From Peribacillus sp. FSL E2-0218 (GTDB lineage: Bacteria; Bacillota; Bacilli; Bacillales; DSM-1321), in assembly GCF_037992945.1 (NCBI RefSeq), contig NZ_CP150304.1, positions 1,057,501 to 1,121,500 on the forward strand: a DNA stretch of 64,000 bases. Direction: 5' to 3'. This document shows, in pieces, positions 9,257 to 16,981 of the stretch (positions are counted from its first letter, which is position 1; each line of letters starts with the position of its first letter). Position numbers and translations under genes: made by a program. The notes below the pieces were generated by a model. That model was not told the DNA's origin. It worked only from the letters and a program-made list of their open reading frames with translations, and did not search any database.

Positions 9257-9294
9257 AAAAGGGGTTCGGAATTTTTTAATTCCGAACCCCTTTT
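9257..9294. terminator. IS right-end internal terminator
   Basis: Stem of 17 bp (AAAAGGGGTTCGGAATT at 9257-9273, complement at 9278-9294), TTTT loop. The A-run and T-run on either side make it bidirectional. It stops transposase read-through and transcription entering from the right. The same hairpin, reversed, stands alone at 56095-56133. Confidence 0.85.
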
Positions 9295-9306
9295 GTCTAC
9301 AAACTG

Positions 9307-9338
9307 AAAGGCCTTCTGATGAAGGCCTTTTTTTTTGG
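9307..9338 (+). terminator. Right copy of the duplicated decarboxylase terminator
   Basis: Identical 24-bp hairpin (9307-9330) with the original T-run (TTTTTTTTT, to about 9336). See the left copy at 7543-7566. Confidence 0.9.
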
Positions 9339-10118
9339 ATAGATGATGTAATTGCGTCAGTGAACTCTGCACGGACGAATCATAAACAAGAATGGCAAGT
9401 TAAGAAGTAGAAGTAACCAGAGGATCATATCAATTTTGGTCAATGTCATTTCAAAATTGGAACCGCGAATTCTGAAAATAACAGTATTATAAAACTATCA
9501 TGCAAGAAGTGGCAAACAGATATAACTATTCTTTTGGAGTTTGCCTATTCCTGCAGGTAAAAGGGCATGAAATTTATCATTGGGGCAATTAATGGAGTGA
9601 ACGAAGAAAATCTCAACAATAATCAGCTTTTCACAAGCAGGAAAGACATCCACCACAGCAGGCAGATGATAAAAAATGATTTAAAGAAAGCTTTTTATTA
9701 AAACAAACAATGGTCTATTATCGGAAAAATGGGTGATATAGCCCAACGAAAGGAATCATCAAGACTGGAAGGTCCCTGTATCATGAGCCAACTCAATTAT
9801 GTGATTATGGAAATGCAAAGTTTATTGCGTGAGGTATGAGGAAAAGGAAGTATTGGTCTTATAAATAGTTTTTTCTAGTGTGATTATTCTTGCTGCGATT
9901 ATCCATAAATTAGGGTTTGAAGCAGTCTATGTAATCGTGGTACTGCTAAGGTTAATGAGCGTGCAAGGCGTTAAACATTTACAGAAAAAGGAGTGAAATA
10001 TCAGATTCTATTAACTTATATTAATAGAATCTTGAAGCTAATACGGTATGGCCCATGCCCTTTACTGTGCTTATATGATATATGGGGTAAAATTCATTTG
10101 GAAAACGGAGTTTAAAAC
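9339..10118 (+). other. Gene-poor stretch with decayed ORF remnants
   Basis: No intact gene. In one frame 9567-9839 encodes MKFIIGAINGVNEENLNNN..., a TAA at 9699-9701, then 36 further open codons to TGA at 9837-9839. Next, the frame ending at TGA 9994-9996 reads SSVIILAAIIHKLGFEAVYV, a hydrophobic stretch like the end of a membrane protein. I do not recognise either. The ribosome sites are poor, and I take this as DNA left by lost genes. Confidence 0.4.
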
Positions 10119-10694
10119 ATGAATAGAAATGAAAAAGGGTACATGGAATATGGTTTTTATAAAAAATATTGGATTAAACTTAATAAAATGGTTTTAAGAA
10201 ATATAGGCGGTTTATTGCCTCAATCGGATCATCCTTTCGGTAAAATACTAGGAAGGAACTTCAGGAACTTTGTAGCGAGACAGATTGTTGTGGAATTCGG
10301 TAAAGGAATTAGCGTCGAAAGAGGGGCTAATCTTCAGGAAGGGGTTATATTGAAGGATGGATGCACTGTTGGAATTAACTGCCTAGTAGGTGCAGATGCA
10401 GTTATAGGCAAAAATTCTAAATTGGCTCCTGATTGCATAGTTTATACAAGAAACAAGCAATTCCACAAGGACGTGGGAAGATTTTACGATTACAGTCCAA
10501 TCCAACCGGTAATTATCAGGGATAATTGTTGGATTGGAGCGAGGGTCATCATTTTACCTGGAGTGGAAATTGGGGAGAGCTGCGTAGTTGGAGCTGGAGC
10601 CGTCGTCACTAAAAGTATGCCGCCATTCTCAGTTGTGGCAGGTAATCCAGCAAAAGTGATGAAGAGCTTACTGGAAGAAGAAAATAAAACGTAA
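10119..10694 (+). CDS. Hexapeptide-repeat acyltransferase (CysE/LacA/NodL-type)
   Basis: A 191-residue left-handed beta-helix acyltransferase. Hexapeptide turns run from about residue 68 to 180 (GVILKDGCTVGINCLVGADAVIG, then NCWIGARVIILPGVEIGES and GAGAVVTKSMPPFSVVAGNPAKV), the latter being the hallmark C-terminal block of sugar and serine O-acetyltransferases. An N-terminal ~60-residue extension precedes them. Start ATG 10119 has CGGAG nine bases upstream. Likely acetylates a sugar or polysaccharide precursor with acetyl-CoA; the substrate is not evident. It stands alone, with a terminator behind it. Confidence 0.82.
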   Translation: MNRNEKGYMEYGFYKKYWIKLNKMVLRNIGGLLPQSDHPFGKILGRNFRNFVARQIVVEFGKGISVERGANLQEGVILKDGCTVGINCLVGADAVIGKNSKLAPDCIVYTRNKQFHKDVGRFYDYSPIQPVIIRDNCWIGARVIILPGVEIGESCVVGAGAVVTKSMPPFSVVAGNPAKVMKSLLEEENKT

Positions 10695-10742
10695 TATATT
10701 CCAGGAAAACTAACTCCCTATTAATATGATTTTGTGAGAATT

Positions 10743-10780
10743 AATGAAATCTTGTTATAAGGTTTCATTTTCTTTTTCAT
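10743..10780 (+). terminator. Terminator of the acyltransferase gene
   Basis: Stem AATGAAATCTT (10743-10753) / AAGGTTTCATT (10759-10769) with one mismatch, loop GTTAT, followed by TTCTTTTT. Confidence 0.75.
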
Positions 10781-11653
10781 CAGCAAATTTCCAGCAACTT
10801 CTTTCCTGTGCACATGAAACATCAATAGATTCGTCGAAACGTATATAGTGCTCACCCCATCCAAGGCAGCGAAACCGGATAACGATTAGGGGGGAGTCAA
10901 AGATGTGTCATTCCATATGCTGTATTGGAAAAAATAGGTAAGTAAATCCATGTAACTAACTATCTGGAATATACAAAGTTAGCATTTCTGCTGAACTTGA
11001 AATGGTTAAGCTGTTGTCCTGTTTCAAAAATGGAACGCTTCAATTTCTTTTTGGGATATTGGTACATTAAATGTAGAATTTTGTGACAAATGAAGCAGAT
11101 TTTTATAGAAAACTTCAAATTAAGTTCACCTGATCAACAATCCTATCCTCTACTCATAAAGCTGCATATCCTAAACACAGTCCCCAGAACTAAATTTTCC
11201 AGAAAAAAATCGGCATTTATCAATCGTGCCAGTTACCTACAGCTAAGATGTTCCATTTCAGTCATCCCTAATAGTAATCATTTTCCCATATAGAGCCTCT
11301 TAATCCATGACTGGATGTAAGCCCGGCCACCTCCGTTATAAATAATGGGGCTAAAAGCCGGCTAAAACTAAGGCACAAGGCTGGTATAATGTTTTAATCA
11401 AAGGGAATGGTAGCCTCTTGTATCAATATTCGATAAACGAGCCGTCAATCTCCCCGAATATAGAAGTAAGTTAATAATACAATAAGATGGGGAAAGGATA
11501 GTAGTATGGATCTGTGGGCAGAGCCCTTACGAAAATGTAAATCGTTTCATTGTTTAATTGAATTTACATTACAATCCCTTTATATTGAAAAGGTGGCAGT
11601 TTATTAGGTGAATTCAAGCAAGGATATGAAAATGGAGAGGATCGGTTTTTTAC
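10781..11653 (+). other. Long intergenic stretch, mostly unassigned
   Basis: No supported gene of normal size. A 12-codon ORF (10903-10941, MCHSICCIGKNR) has an unusually strong ribosome site (AGGGGGGAG). An inverted repeat AATGTAAAT / ATTTACATT (11534-11542, 11562-11570) lies about 85 bp before the deacetylase gene and may be an operator or 5' hairpin. An open frame at 11090-11293 shows no protein-like character. Confidence 0.4.
11534..11570. promoter_or_regulatory. Inverted repeat upstream of polysaccharide deacetylase
   Basis: Perfect 9-bp arms AATGTAAAT / ATTTACATT separated by 19 bp of AT-rich sequence. Placement suggests a regulator site or 5' hairpin for the deacetylase-DedA-glycosyltransferase cluster. 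No regulator is assigned. Confidence 0.35.
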
Positions 11654-12355
11654 GTGATGGTTATATGGATGGTCGGTTTTACTATTTTATTGGCTCTATT
11701 TCTACTATATACGTTAGTTCCTACGGTGCTTATCCGTGGATTCGGATTGGGAATAACCAAAAATATAAAGAAAAATGGCGGGGTAGCATTAACTTTTGAT
11801 GATGGGCCCAACCCTGAATATACAATAAGATTGCTCGATCTTTTAAATAAGTATGAAGTAAAAGCTTCGTTCTTTGTGGTTGGCAGTAAGGTGAAGAAGA
11901 ATCCTGAAATCATTAAACGAATGCATGAGGATGGGCATGTGATTGGAATCCATCATTTTGACCATGTTTCAAGTTGGGTCCTTTCACCATTTCAATTAAA
12001 GAAGCAATTGGGTATGACCGAAAAGGCAATAACTGAATGTACGAAGGAAAAGGTCGGTTTTTATAGGCCTCCATGGGGACATTTCAATATTTTCACACCT
12101 ATTCTTAGCAAGAACTATAGGGTGATCATGTGGTCGGCCATCTTTGGTGATTGGAAAGTGGATAATTGCAGAAATAACCTGCTTGAGAGATTACGGACAA
12201 CTTCCAATGAAGGCGAAATTTTACTACTGCATGACTGTGGTGAAACATTGGGAGCGGATAAGGAGGCACCACTGCATATGATTGAAAACTTGGAAATTTA
12301 TTTACGCGAAAGTAAAGAAAAGGGAACGAAGTTTGTTACGTTAAGAGACATATAA
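11654..12355 (+). CDS. Polysaccharide deacetylase (NodB domain), membrane-anchored
   Basis: A 233-residue carbohydrate esterase family 4 protein. One N-terminal hydrophobic segment (about 3-28) should anchor it or act as signal. NodB motifs: TFDDGPN (Asp49-Asp50), metal His pair in GIHHFDH (H100, H104), RPPWG (about 139-143), and LLHD near the end. It probably removes N-acetyl groups from peptidoglycan or another cell-surface glycan. GTG 11654 is the likely start; GAGAGG upstream is somewhat distant. It is 14 bp before the DedA gene, so cotranscribed. Confidence 0.85.
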   Translation: MMVIWMVGFTILLALFLLYTLVPTVLIRGFGLGITKNIKKNGGVALTFDDGPNPEYTIRLLDLLNKYEVKASFFVVGSKVKKNPEIIKRMHEDGHVIGIHHFDHVSSWVLSPFQLKKQLGMTEKAITECTKEKVGFYRPPWGHFNIFTPILSKNYRVIMWSAIFGDWKVDNCRNNLLERLRTTSNEGEILLLHDCGETLGADKEAPLHMIENLEIYLRESKEKGTKFVTLRDI

Positions 12356-12369
12356 ATTCTGGGGGTACC

Positions 12370-12969
12370 ATGAATATCGATACGATTTTACACTTCATTA
12401 ATATATATGGATACCTGATCATTTTTCTTTTTTTGTTCCTCGGTATCGTTGGAATTCCCGCTCCTGAAGAATCGCTCCTTTTTTTAATTGGAGTGTTGAT
12501 CGTCCAAGATAAACTCGCCTTTGGGCTATCGGTATTATCTGCTTTTCTGGGTGCTTTTATAGGGATGCTCGTAGCTTACGTTTGTGGGAAATATGTGGGG
12601 TACCCATTTATAAATAAATATGGTAAGTACGTTGGGATTACCAATGAGCGTTGGGAAAAGGCAAAAATAAATTATATGGAAAATATCCAAAAGACGATCG
12701 TATTTGGATTTTATATACCTGGGATGCGGCAAATTAGCCCTTATTTTGCTGGGATATCCAATATCCCTTTCCGTAAATTTTTCTTTCTTTCCTTATTGGG
12801 CACTTTCCTCTGGACTGTCCCCTTTATAGTGGCTGGATATTATATGGGGAATGCATTCAATATAAACCCTGAATATGTTCCGTATTTAGGTGTCTTTTTC
12901 TTATTTATTTTTGTATTATATGGCACTTTCAAATATATTAAAAGAAAGAAACAAAAGTCCAGTAATTGA
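12370..12969 (+). CDS. DedA family (VTT/SNARE-associated) membrane protein
   Basis: 199 residues with hydrophobic segments near 10-40, 50-75, 140-160 and 170-190. Family features seen: the re-entrant-loop motif GIPAPEESLLFLIG (about 28-41) and the block FGFYIPGMRQISPYFAGISNIPFRKF, matching the DedA G-x-R pattern. DedA proteins are linked to flipping of lipid carriers or phospholipids and envelope homeostasis. It sits between a glycan deacetylase and a lipid glycosyltransferase, in keeping with an envelope role. Its start is preceded by GGGGG. Confidence 0.88.
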   Translation: MNIDTILHFINIYGYLIIFLFLFLGIVGIPAPEESLLFLIGVLIVQDKLAFGLSVLSAFLGAFIGMLVAYVCGKYVGYPFINKYGKYVGITNERWEKAKINYMENIQKTIVFGFYIPGMRQISPYFAGISNIPFRKFFFLSLLGTFLWTVPFIVAGYYMGNAFNINPEYVPYLGVFFLFIFVLYGTFKYIKRKKQKSSN

Positions 12970-13108
12970 GAGTCACTTCTTTTCCATGAAGCGTTAGCAC
13001 TGATTTCCTATTGGAAAATAAGTTTATCAATGGAGACTTATTATACTTTGAACTATCATTGGAATTCTCGACAACAAGAACGTGTACAGCAAAGATGATA
13101 ATTTATTG

Positions 13109-13136
13109 TAGCAGGATCTCCGTTCCGAGCCTGCTA
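13109..13136 (+). other. Hairpin in the leader of the glycosyltransferase gene
   Basis: Arms TAGCAGG / CCTGCTA with a 14-base loop, 58 bases before the start codon and without a T-run. It may be a leader structure or a weak terminator after the DedA gene. Confidence 0.35.
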
Positions 13137-13193
13137 GTATTTGTCTATATGAAATATGGTATTCAAAGTATGATTTCTTAGGAGATGACACGT

Positions 13194-14354
13194 ATGAAAA
13201 AGATTTTGTTTTTACCTCTCTTTCGAATGCAGTCAGGACATCATCAAGTTGCTGAGGCATTAATGGATATGTTGAAGAAGCATTCAAACGGTATCGCTTT
13301 TAAAAAAGTGGATTTGATAAGCTATACAAATAATTCTTTAGAAAAAATGGTGACAACTGGTTACCTAAAATGGATCAGGTATGCACCAGAAACTTATAAC
13401 CTCGCCTATAAAAACCTTTTCTATGTTCCAACATCGAAGGAATGGGCATTCAAATGGTATCAAACTATATTCTTAAGAAAGATGGAACAATTGATAGCTG
13501 AGGAAAAACCCGATTTAATCGTATGTACACATGGTTTTCCTTCCTATCTTTTGAGCCAGTTAAAGATAAAAGGGAAATGCAATATCCCCATCATTAATGT
13601 ATACACGGACTACTTCATTAATAATGTGTGGGGGACACAAGGGATAGATGCCCATTTTCTCCCTAGCCAAGAAGCAAAAGAAAAGTTAATGAGCATGCGT
13701 GAAATACCAAAACAAAAGATGATGGTCACCGGCATCCCCGTCCATGAGGACATCACTAAAATCGCCAGTGAACCAAAAACATCGGATCGCCCTAAAATTT
13801 TGATATCGGGGGGGAATAGCGGCCTGGGCGGGATCTTGAATATAGCTGCCCAATTAAAGACGTCGACCGAGTTCGACTACTTCGTACTTTGTGGCAATAA
13901 CAACAAACTGTATGATGAAATCCAATCTTGGAATTTGGCTCATATCAAGCCTTTATCCTACATCTCATCAAGAGTTGAAATGAATAAGCTTTATGAAGAG
14001 GTTGATGCCATCGTTACGAAGCCGGGCGGTGTCACCATAAGCGAAGCATTACGAAAAAGGCTGCCGATTTTCGTCCATTCCATGCTTCCCGGCCAGGAGG
14101 AAATTAATTTAAAGTATTTAAATGAACAAAAGCTTGTATTCGAGCTTAATCAGAAAAGGCCATTTGAACAACAAATGAAGGAAACGTTGTTGAACCAGGA
14201 ATTAATGGAGAAATGGACCACTTCGATCGAGTCCTATCATAAGGAAATTGAACTTGATAAGCCTGAGGGGATGGTTGAAGTGATGAAGTTGATCATTAAT
14301 CTCGAAGAAGCCAGCGACCTTCCGTATATGAGCAGTCAAACTAAAGTCATTTAA
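13194..14354 (+). CDS. MGDG-synthase/UgtP-type processive lipid glycosyltransferase
   Basis: A 386-residue GT28-like glycosyltransferase. The N-terminal MGDG-synthase domain (FRMQSGHHQVAEALMDML, then ETYNLAYK) binds the lipid acceptor. The C-terminal nucleotide-sugar domain carries SGGNSGLGG (about 205) and EEVDAIVTKPGGVTISEA (about 265-282). Known relatives (B. subtilis UgtP) make mono- and diglucosyl-diacylglycerol, the lipoteichoic acid anchor. ATG 13194 is preferred over ATG 13185 because the TAGGAG site (13179-13184) directly abuts the latter. With the deacetylase and DedA genes it forms an envelope cluster. Confidence 0.85.
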   Translation: MKKILFLPLFRMQSGHHQVAEALMDMLKKHSNGIAFKKVDLISYTNNSLEKMVTTGYLKWIRYAPETYNLAYKNLFYVPTSKEWAFKWYQTIFLRKMEQLIAEEKPDLIVCTHGFPSYLLSQLKIKGKCNIPIINVYTDYFINNVWGTQGIDAHFLPSQEAKEKLMSMREIPKQKMMVTGIPVHEDITKIASEPKTSDRPKILISGGNSGLGGILNIAAQLKTSTEFDYFVLCGNNNKLYDEIQSWNLAHIKPLSYISSRVEMNKLYEEVDAIVTKPGGVTISEALRKRLPIFVHSMLPGQEEINLKYLNEQKLVFELNQKRPFEQQMKETLLNQELMEKWTTSIESYHKEIELDKPEGMVEVMKLIINLEEASDLPYMSSQTKVI

Positions 14355-14389
14355 GGCATGGACTGCGTTACAGATGGGACGAGCTTCAT

Positions 14390-14434
14390 CCCCTCCATGA
14401 TCAAGTGTATCAATATCACTTGATCATGGAGGGG
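14390..14434. terminator. Perfect 18-bp inverted repeat between convergent genes
   Basis: Left arm 14390-14407 starts CCCCTCCATGATCAAGTG; the exact complement is at 14417-14434; loop 9 bases. No T-run on either strand, so it is a very stable hairpin but not a classic intrinsic terminator. It probably blocks read-through or protects the 3' end of both transcripts. Confidence 0.65.
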
Positions 14435-14441
14435 AGTGGGC

Positions 14442-15059
14442 TCATCCTTTATTAATGGTGCGGGTGCGGGATATATAGGGGCTTCCTGTCACCCAAAAAC
14501 GCCACGGATAATCCTTGGCTTCCCCAGAGTTATCGATCCCGATGCGGGGGCCGCAGGAAATGTGTTCAGGCTGCTTCCCGACAGCGAGATAAAGAGGGGG
14601 AGCCGTATAGGATCGGCCATAATCCTCCATGGTGATGCCCAGTGCTTTTGTCAGCTTTCCAGGACCATTCGTCCATTTGCGCATGTCGGCAATGCCGCGC
14701 CTTTCCTGCATGGTCTCAAGGCCTGAATAAGGTTCAACCGCCCGGATTAAAATGGCTTCCGGGTTCCCGGCCCCGCCGCTTACGACGTTGACCAGAGTAT
14801 GGGTGTGCATGACGTATGTATAAATCAATCCAGACTTGCCGAACATCACTTCCGTCCGTTTTGTCCTTCTATTTCCAAAACTATGTGCAGCCCTGTCAAG
14901 AGGACCCATATAGGCTTCGGTCTCCACGATGAATCCAGAAGCGGTTCCAGTCGGTGTTTCTTTTACAAGCAGGCACCCGAGGAGGGATTTTGCCAGCTCG
15001 AGCGTGGGTTGTTCATAAAAATCGCCTGATAAGATTGAATGGTTCGTTATTTCGGTCAT
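14442..15059 (-). CDS. 3-methyladenine DNA glycosylase (AAG/MPG family)
   Basis: A 205-residue base-excision repair enzyme that removes alkylated purines such as 3-methyladenine. Family landmarks: FYEQPTLELAKSLLGCLLV at the N-terminus, ETEAYMGPLDRAAHS (catalytic Glu within VETEAY), LVNVVSGGAGNPEAILIRAVEP, and NGPGKLTKALGI. Length matches bacterial AAG proteins (B. subtilis YxlJ type). GGAG lies seven bases before ATG 15059. The gene has its own setting, divided from the MFS gene by a strong terminator. Confidence 0.92.
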   Translation of the reverse strand: MTEITNHSILSGDFYEQPTLELAKSLLGCLLVKETPTGTASGFIVETEAYMGPLDRAAHSFGNRRTKRTEVMFGKSGLIYTYVMHTHTLVNVVSGGAGNPEAILIRAVEPYSGLETMQERRGIADMRKWTNGPGKLTKALGITMEDYGRSYTAPPLYLAVGKQPEHISCGPRIGIDNSGEAKDYPWRFWVTGSPYISRTRTINKG

Positions 15060-15133
15060 ATGATCACTCCATTTTATTGCTTACAGGTAAGTTTCCCTAA
15101 TCAAAGAAGAAGAAACATCGATTTGAAGGGATT

Positions 15134-15172
15134 AACAAGGCCGGCTGAACCACTCAGCCGGCCTTGTTTTTG
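15134..15172. terminator. Strong terminator of the MFS exporter gene
   Basis: 15-bp perfect stem (AACAAGGCCGGCTGA at 15134-15148, complement 15154-15168), loop ACCAC, T-run on the + side. It lies immediately after the leftward MFS gene and upstream of the glycosylase gene. Confidence 0.85.
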
Positions 15173-15173
15173 T

Positions 15174-16739
15174 TCAACTTAATTCTTTTTCCGTTTCTTG
15201 ATCTTTTTTGATTCTGCCGGATCCCACGGAAAGTGCCACTAATATGCCCGCTGCAACAAAAAAGATACCAGTGACGAAAACACTGGAAAAGGCATCTATC
15301 CAAGCGTTTTCGATCGTTTTTATCAGGACGCTGCCAACTTCAGCAGGTACTTTAAGATTCTCGGGATAAAGCATGATGTTGAATAACTTATCCGTTTTAT
15401 CCGCTAGTGCAGTCAGTGCCTCGTGCAATATCGGATTCTTTTCGCTTAGTGCTGCATCATCCATATTTTTCTGTAGGTTATGATTCATGACTGCGTTTAA
15501 AATCGTGATGCCCATCGTCCCGCCTATTGATCGGAAGAAGGTAGAGGCCGCCGTGACCGATCCAAGCTGTGACTTAGGAAATTCATTTTGAACGGCAATC
15601 ATCAATGTCGGCATGACAAGCCCCATCCCGATTCCAAGAACGGCCATGAAGGAATAGGCAGTGTAAATCGTCGTACTGCCATCCATCGTACTCATTAGGA
15701 AGAAGCCTAAAGTCGCGATGGCCATTCCAAAGGTAAGCACTGTGCGAAAACGGAAGGTTAATAACAACCTACCGCCTACGATACTGGAAAGAATTAAACC
15801 GACCATCATGGGAGTCATGGTCGATCCCGCTTTTGTAGGTGAAACGCCAAGCACTCCTTGCATGAACAGGGGAACGAACATGATCGCCCCGAACATGCCG
15901 AGGCCAAGCAGGAATCCGAGAATATTGGTGGTCGCAAAAACACGATTTTTAAAAAGGGCTAAATCAAGGATCGGTTCAACTGCTTTTCTTTCAAAAATGA
16001 TGAATAGAGAAATGAAGATGATGGTAAAGCCGAAAATCAAGAGAGATTCAAGGGATGCCCAATCGAACTTATCACCACCGAATGTCAAGCCCAATAATAA
16101 TAGGACAATACCAGGTATCAAGGTGAAGATGCCAAGATAATCAATATTCACTTTCTCCGTTTTACTGATCGACTCATGTTTCAACCCGACATAAATCAGG
16201 ATGGCGGATAATAACCCTGTCGGCACATTGATGAGGAAGATCCAATGCCAACTGATATGGTCTACGATCACTCCGCCAAGAAAAGGTCCAATGACAGAAC
16301 TTAACCCGAAGAGGCCACCGAATACTCCTTGCCATTTGGCTCTTTGTTCCGCCGAGAAGATATCGCCGATGATCGTCTGGGATAAGGGCATGATCATTCC
16401 GCCGCCTATGCCTTGCAGCCCCCTGTAAATGATCAATTGCTCCATGGAGGTGGCAGTGGCACATAAAAATGAACCAATCGTGAAAATGATCGTACCAAGC
16501 AGGTAGAGCGATCGCCTGCCATATAGATCAGAAAGCTTTCCAACAATCGGTACAACAGTCGTTGAAGCTATTAAATAGGCAGTCGTTACCCAAGCGAATA
16601 TGGTAAAACCATTCAATTGCCCGATAATCGTCGGCATGGCCGTCCCGACTATCGTCTGTTCCAATGAACTGAAAAACATTCCAATGATCAACCCTGTTAA
16701 GACAAGCCTGGTATTGACTGCTTTTTTCTCCATTTGCAT
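15174..16739 (-). CDS. DHA2-family (EmrB/QacA) 14-TM multidrug exporter
   Basis: A 521-residue major facilitator protein with about 14 hydrophobic segments. Motif A follows TM2 (GKLSDLYGRRSLYLLG), motif C lies in TM5 (GPFLGGVIVD), and SLEQTIVGTAMPTIIG in TM1 is the DHA2 signature with the membrane-embedded acidic residue. These proteins export drugs or dyes against protons. The promoter carries two TetR-type palindromes, so repression relieved by substrate is likely, but no tetR gene lies nearby. Charged C-terminal tail (KKDQETEKELS). Confidence 0.92.
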   Translation of the reverse strand: MQMEKKAVNTRLVLTGLIIGMFFSSLEQTIVGTAMPTIIGQLNGFTIFAWVTTAYLIASTTVVPIVGKLSDLYGRRSLYLLGTIIFTIGSFLCATATSMEQLIIYRGLQGIGGGMIMPLSQTIIGDIFSAEQRAKWQGVFGGLFGLSSVIGPFLGGVIVDHISWHWIFLINVPTGLLSAILIYVGLKHESISKTEKVNIDYLGIFTLIPGIVLLLLGLTFGGDKFDWASLESLLIFGFTIIFISLFIIFERKAVEPILDLALFKNRVFATTNILGFLLGLGMFGAIMFVPLFMQGVLGVSPTKAGSTMTPMMVGLILSSIVGGRLLLTFRFRTVLTFGMAIATLGFFLMSTMDGSTTIYTAYSFMAVLGIGMGLVMPTLMIAVQNEFPKSQLGSVTAASTFFRSIGGTMGITILNAVMNHNLQKNMDDAALSEKNPILHEALTALADKTDKLFNIMLYPENLKVPAEVGSVLIKTIENAWIDAFSSVFVTGIFFVAAGILVALSVGSGRIKKDQETEKELS

Positions 16740-16772
16740 ACCATTTCCCCATTCCTCAAACTGTATTCATTG

Positions 16773-16818
16773 TGACTGATAGGTCAAAATTATATAGGTG
16801 AAATGACCAATTAGTCAA
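16773..16818 (-). promoter_or_regulatory. MFS promoter with two TetR-type operators
   Basis: Read leftward: -35 TTGACT (16813-16818), 18-bp spacer, -10 TATAAT (16789-16794). Two 14-bp palindromes TGACTGATAGGTCA (16773-16786) and TGACCAATTAGTCA (16804-16817) cover the region just after the -10 and the -35 itself. They are near-perfect copies of each other (12/14 as inverted repeats). This is the layout expected of a TetR-repressed exporter. Confidence 0.72.
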
Positions 16819-16981
16819 TGGTTTTTTTTCGCTAAAAAAATCAAGATTTTCTCCATATCCCCTTAGTAATTCGGTTGGAAATCGCTAAATTCTTCCTAGT
16901 GGATATTCCGGCGTGTTTCCATATAGCAAATCCGATATAATAAGAAGGAATATAGATGGATCTGGATAGGAAGTGTAAGAT

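Larger units (their letters stand above)
7567..9306 (+). mobile_element. Intact IS1182-family insertion sequence, 1740 bp
   Basis: Ends are defined by terminal inverted repeats: left CAGACTGTAGACAAA, right (reversed) CAGTTTGTAGACAAA, 13 of 15 matching. The element is flanked by a perfect 24-bp direct repeat consisting of a whole terminator hairpin. It carries one transposase gene. Just inside the left end is a perfect 14-bp stem with GAAA loop and T-run (7574-7610), then a GC-rich module (about 7640-7745). Just inside the right end is a 17-bp stem hairpin (9257-9294). A second, decayed copy lies at 59033-60648. Confidence 0.93.

Noticed and set aside
11090..11293. Open frame of 67 codons
   Set aside because: No ribosome site or hydrophobic/domain pattern; lies in an eroded intergenic stretch.
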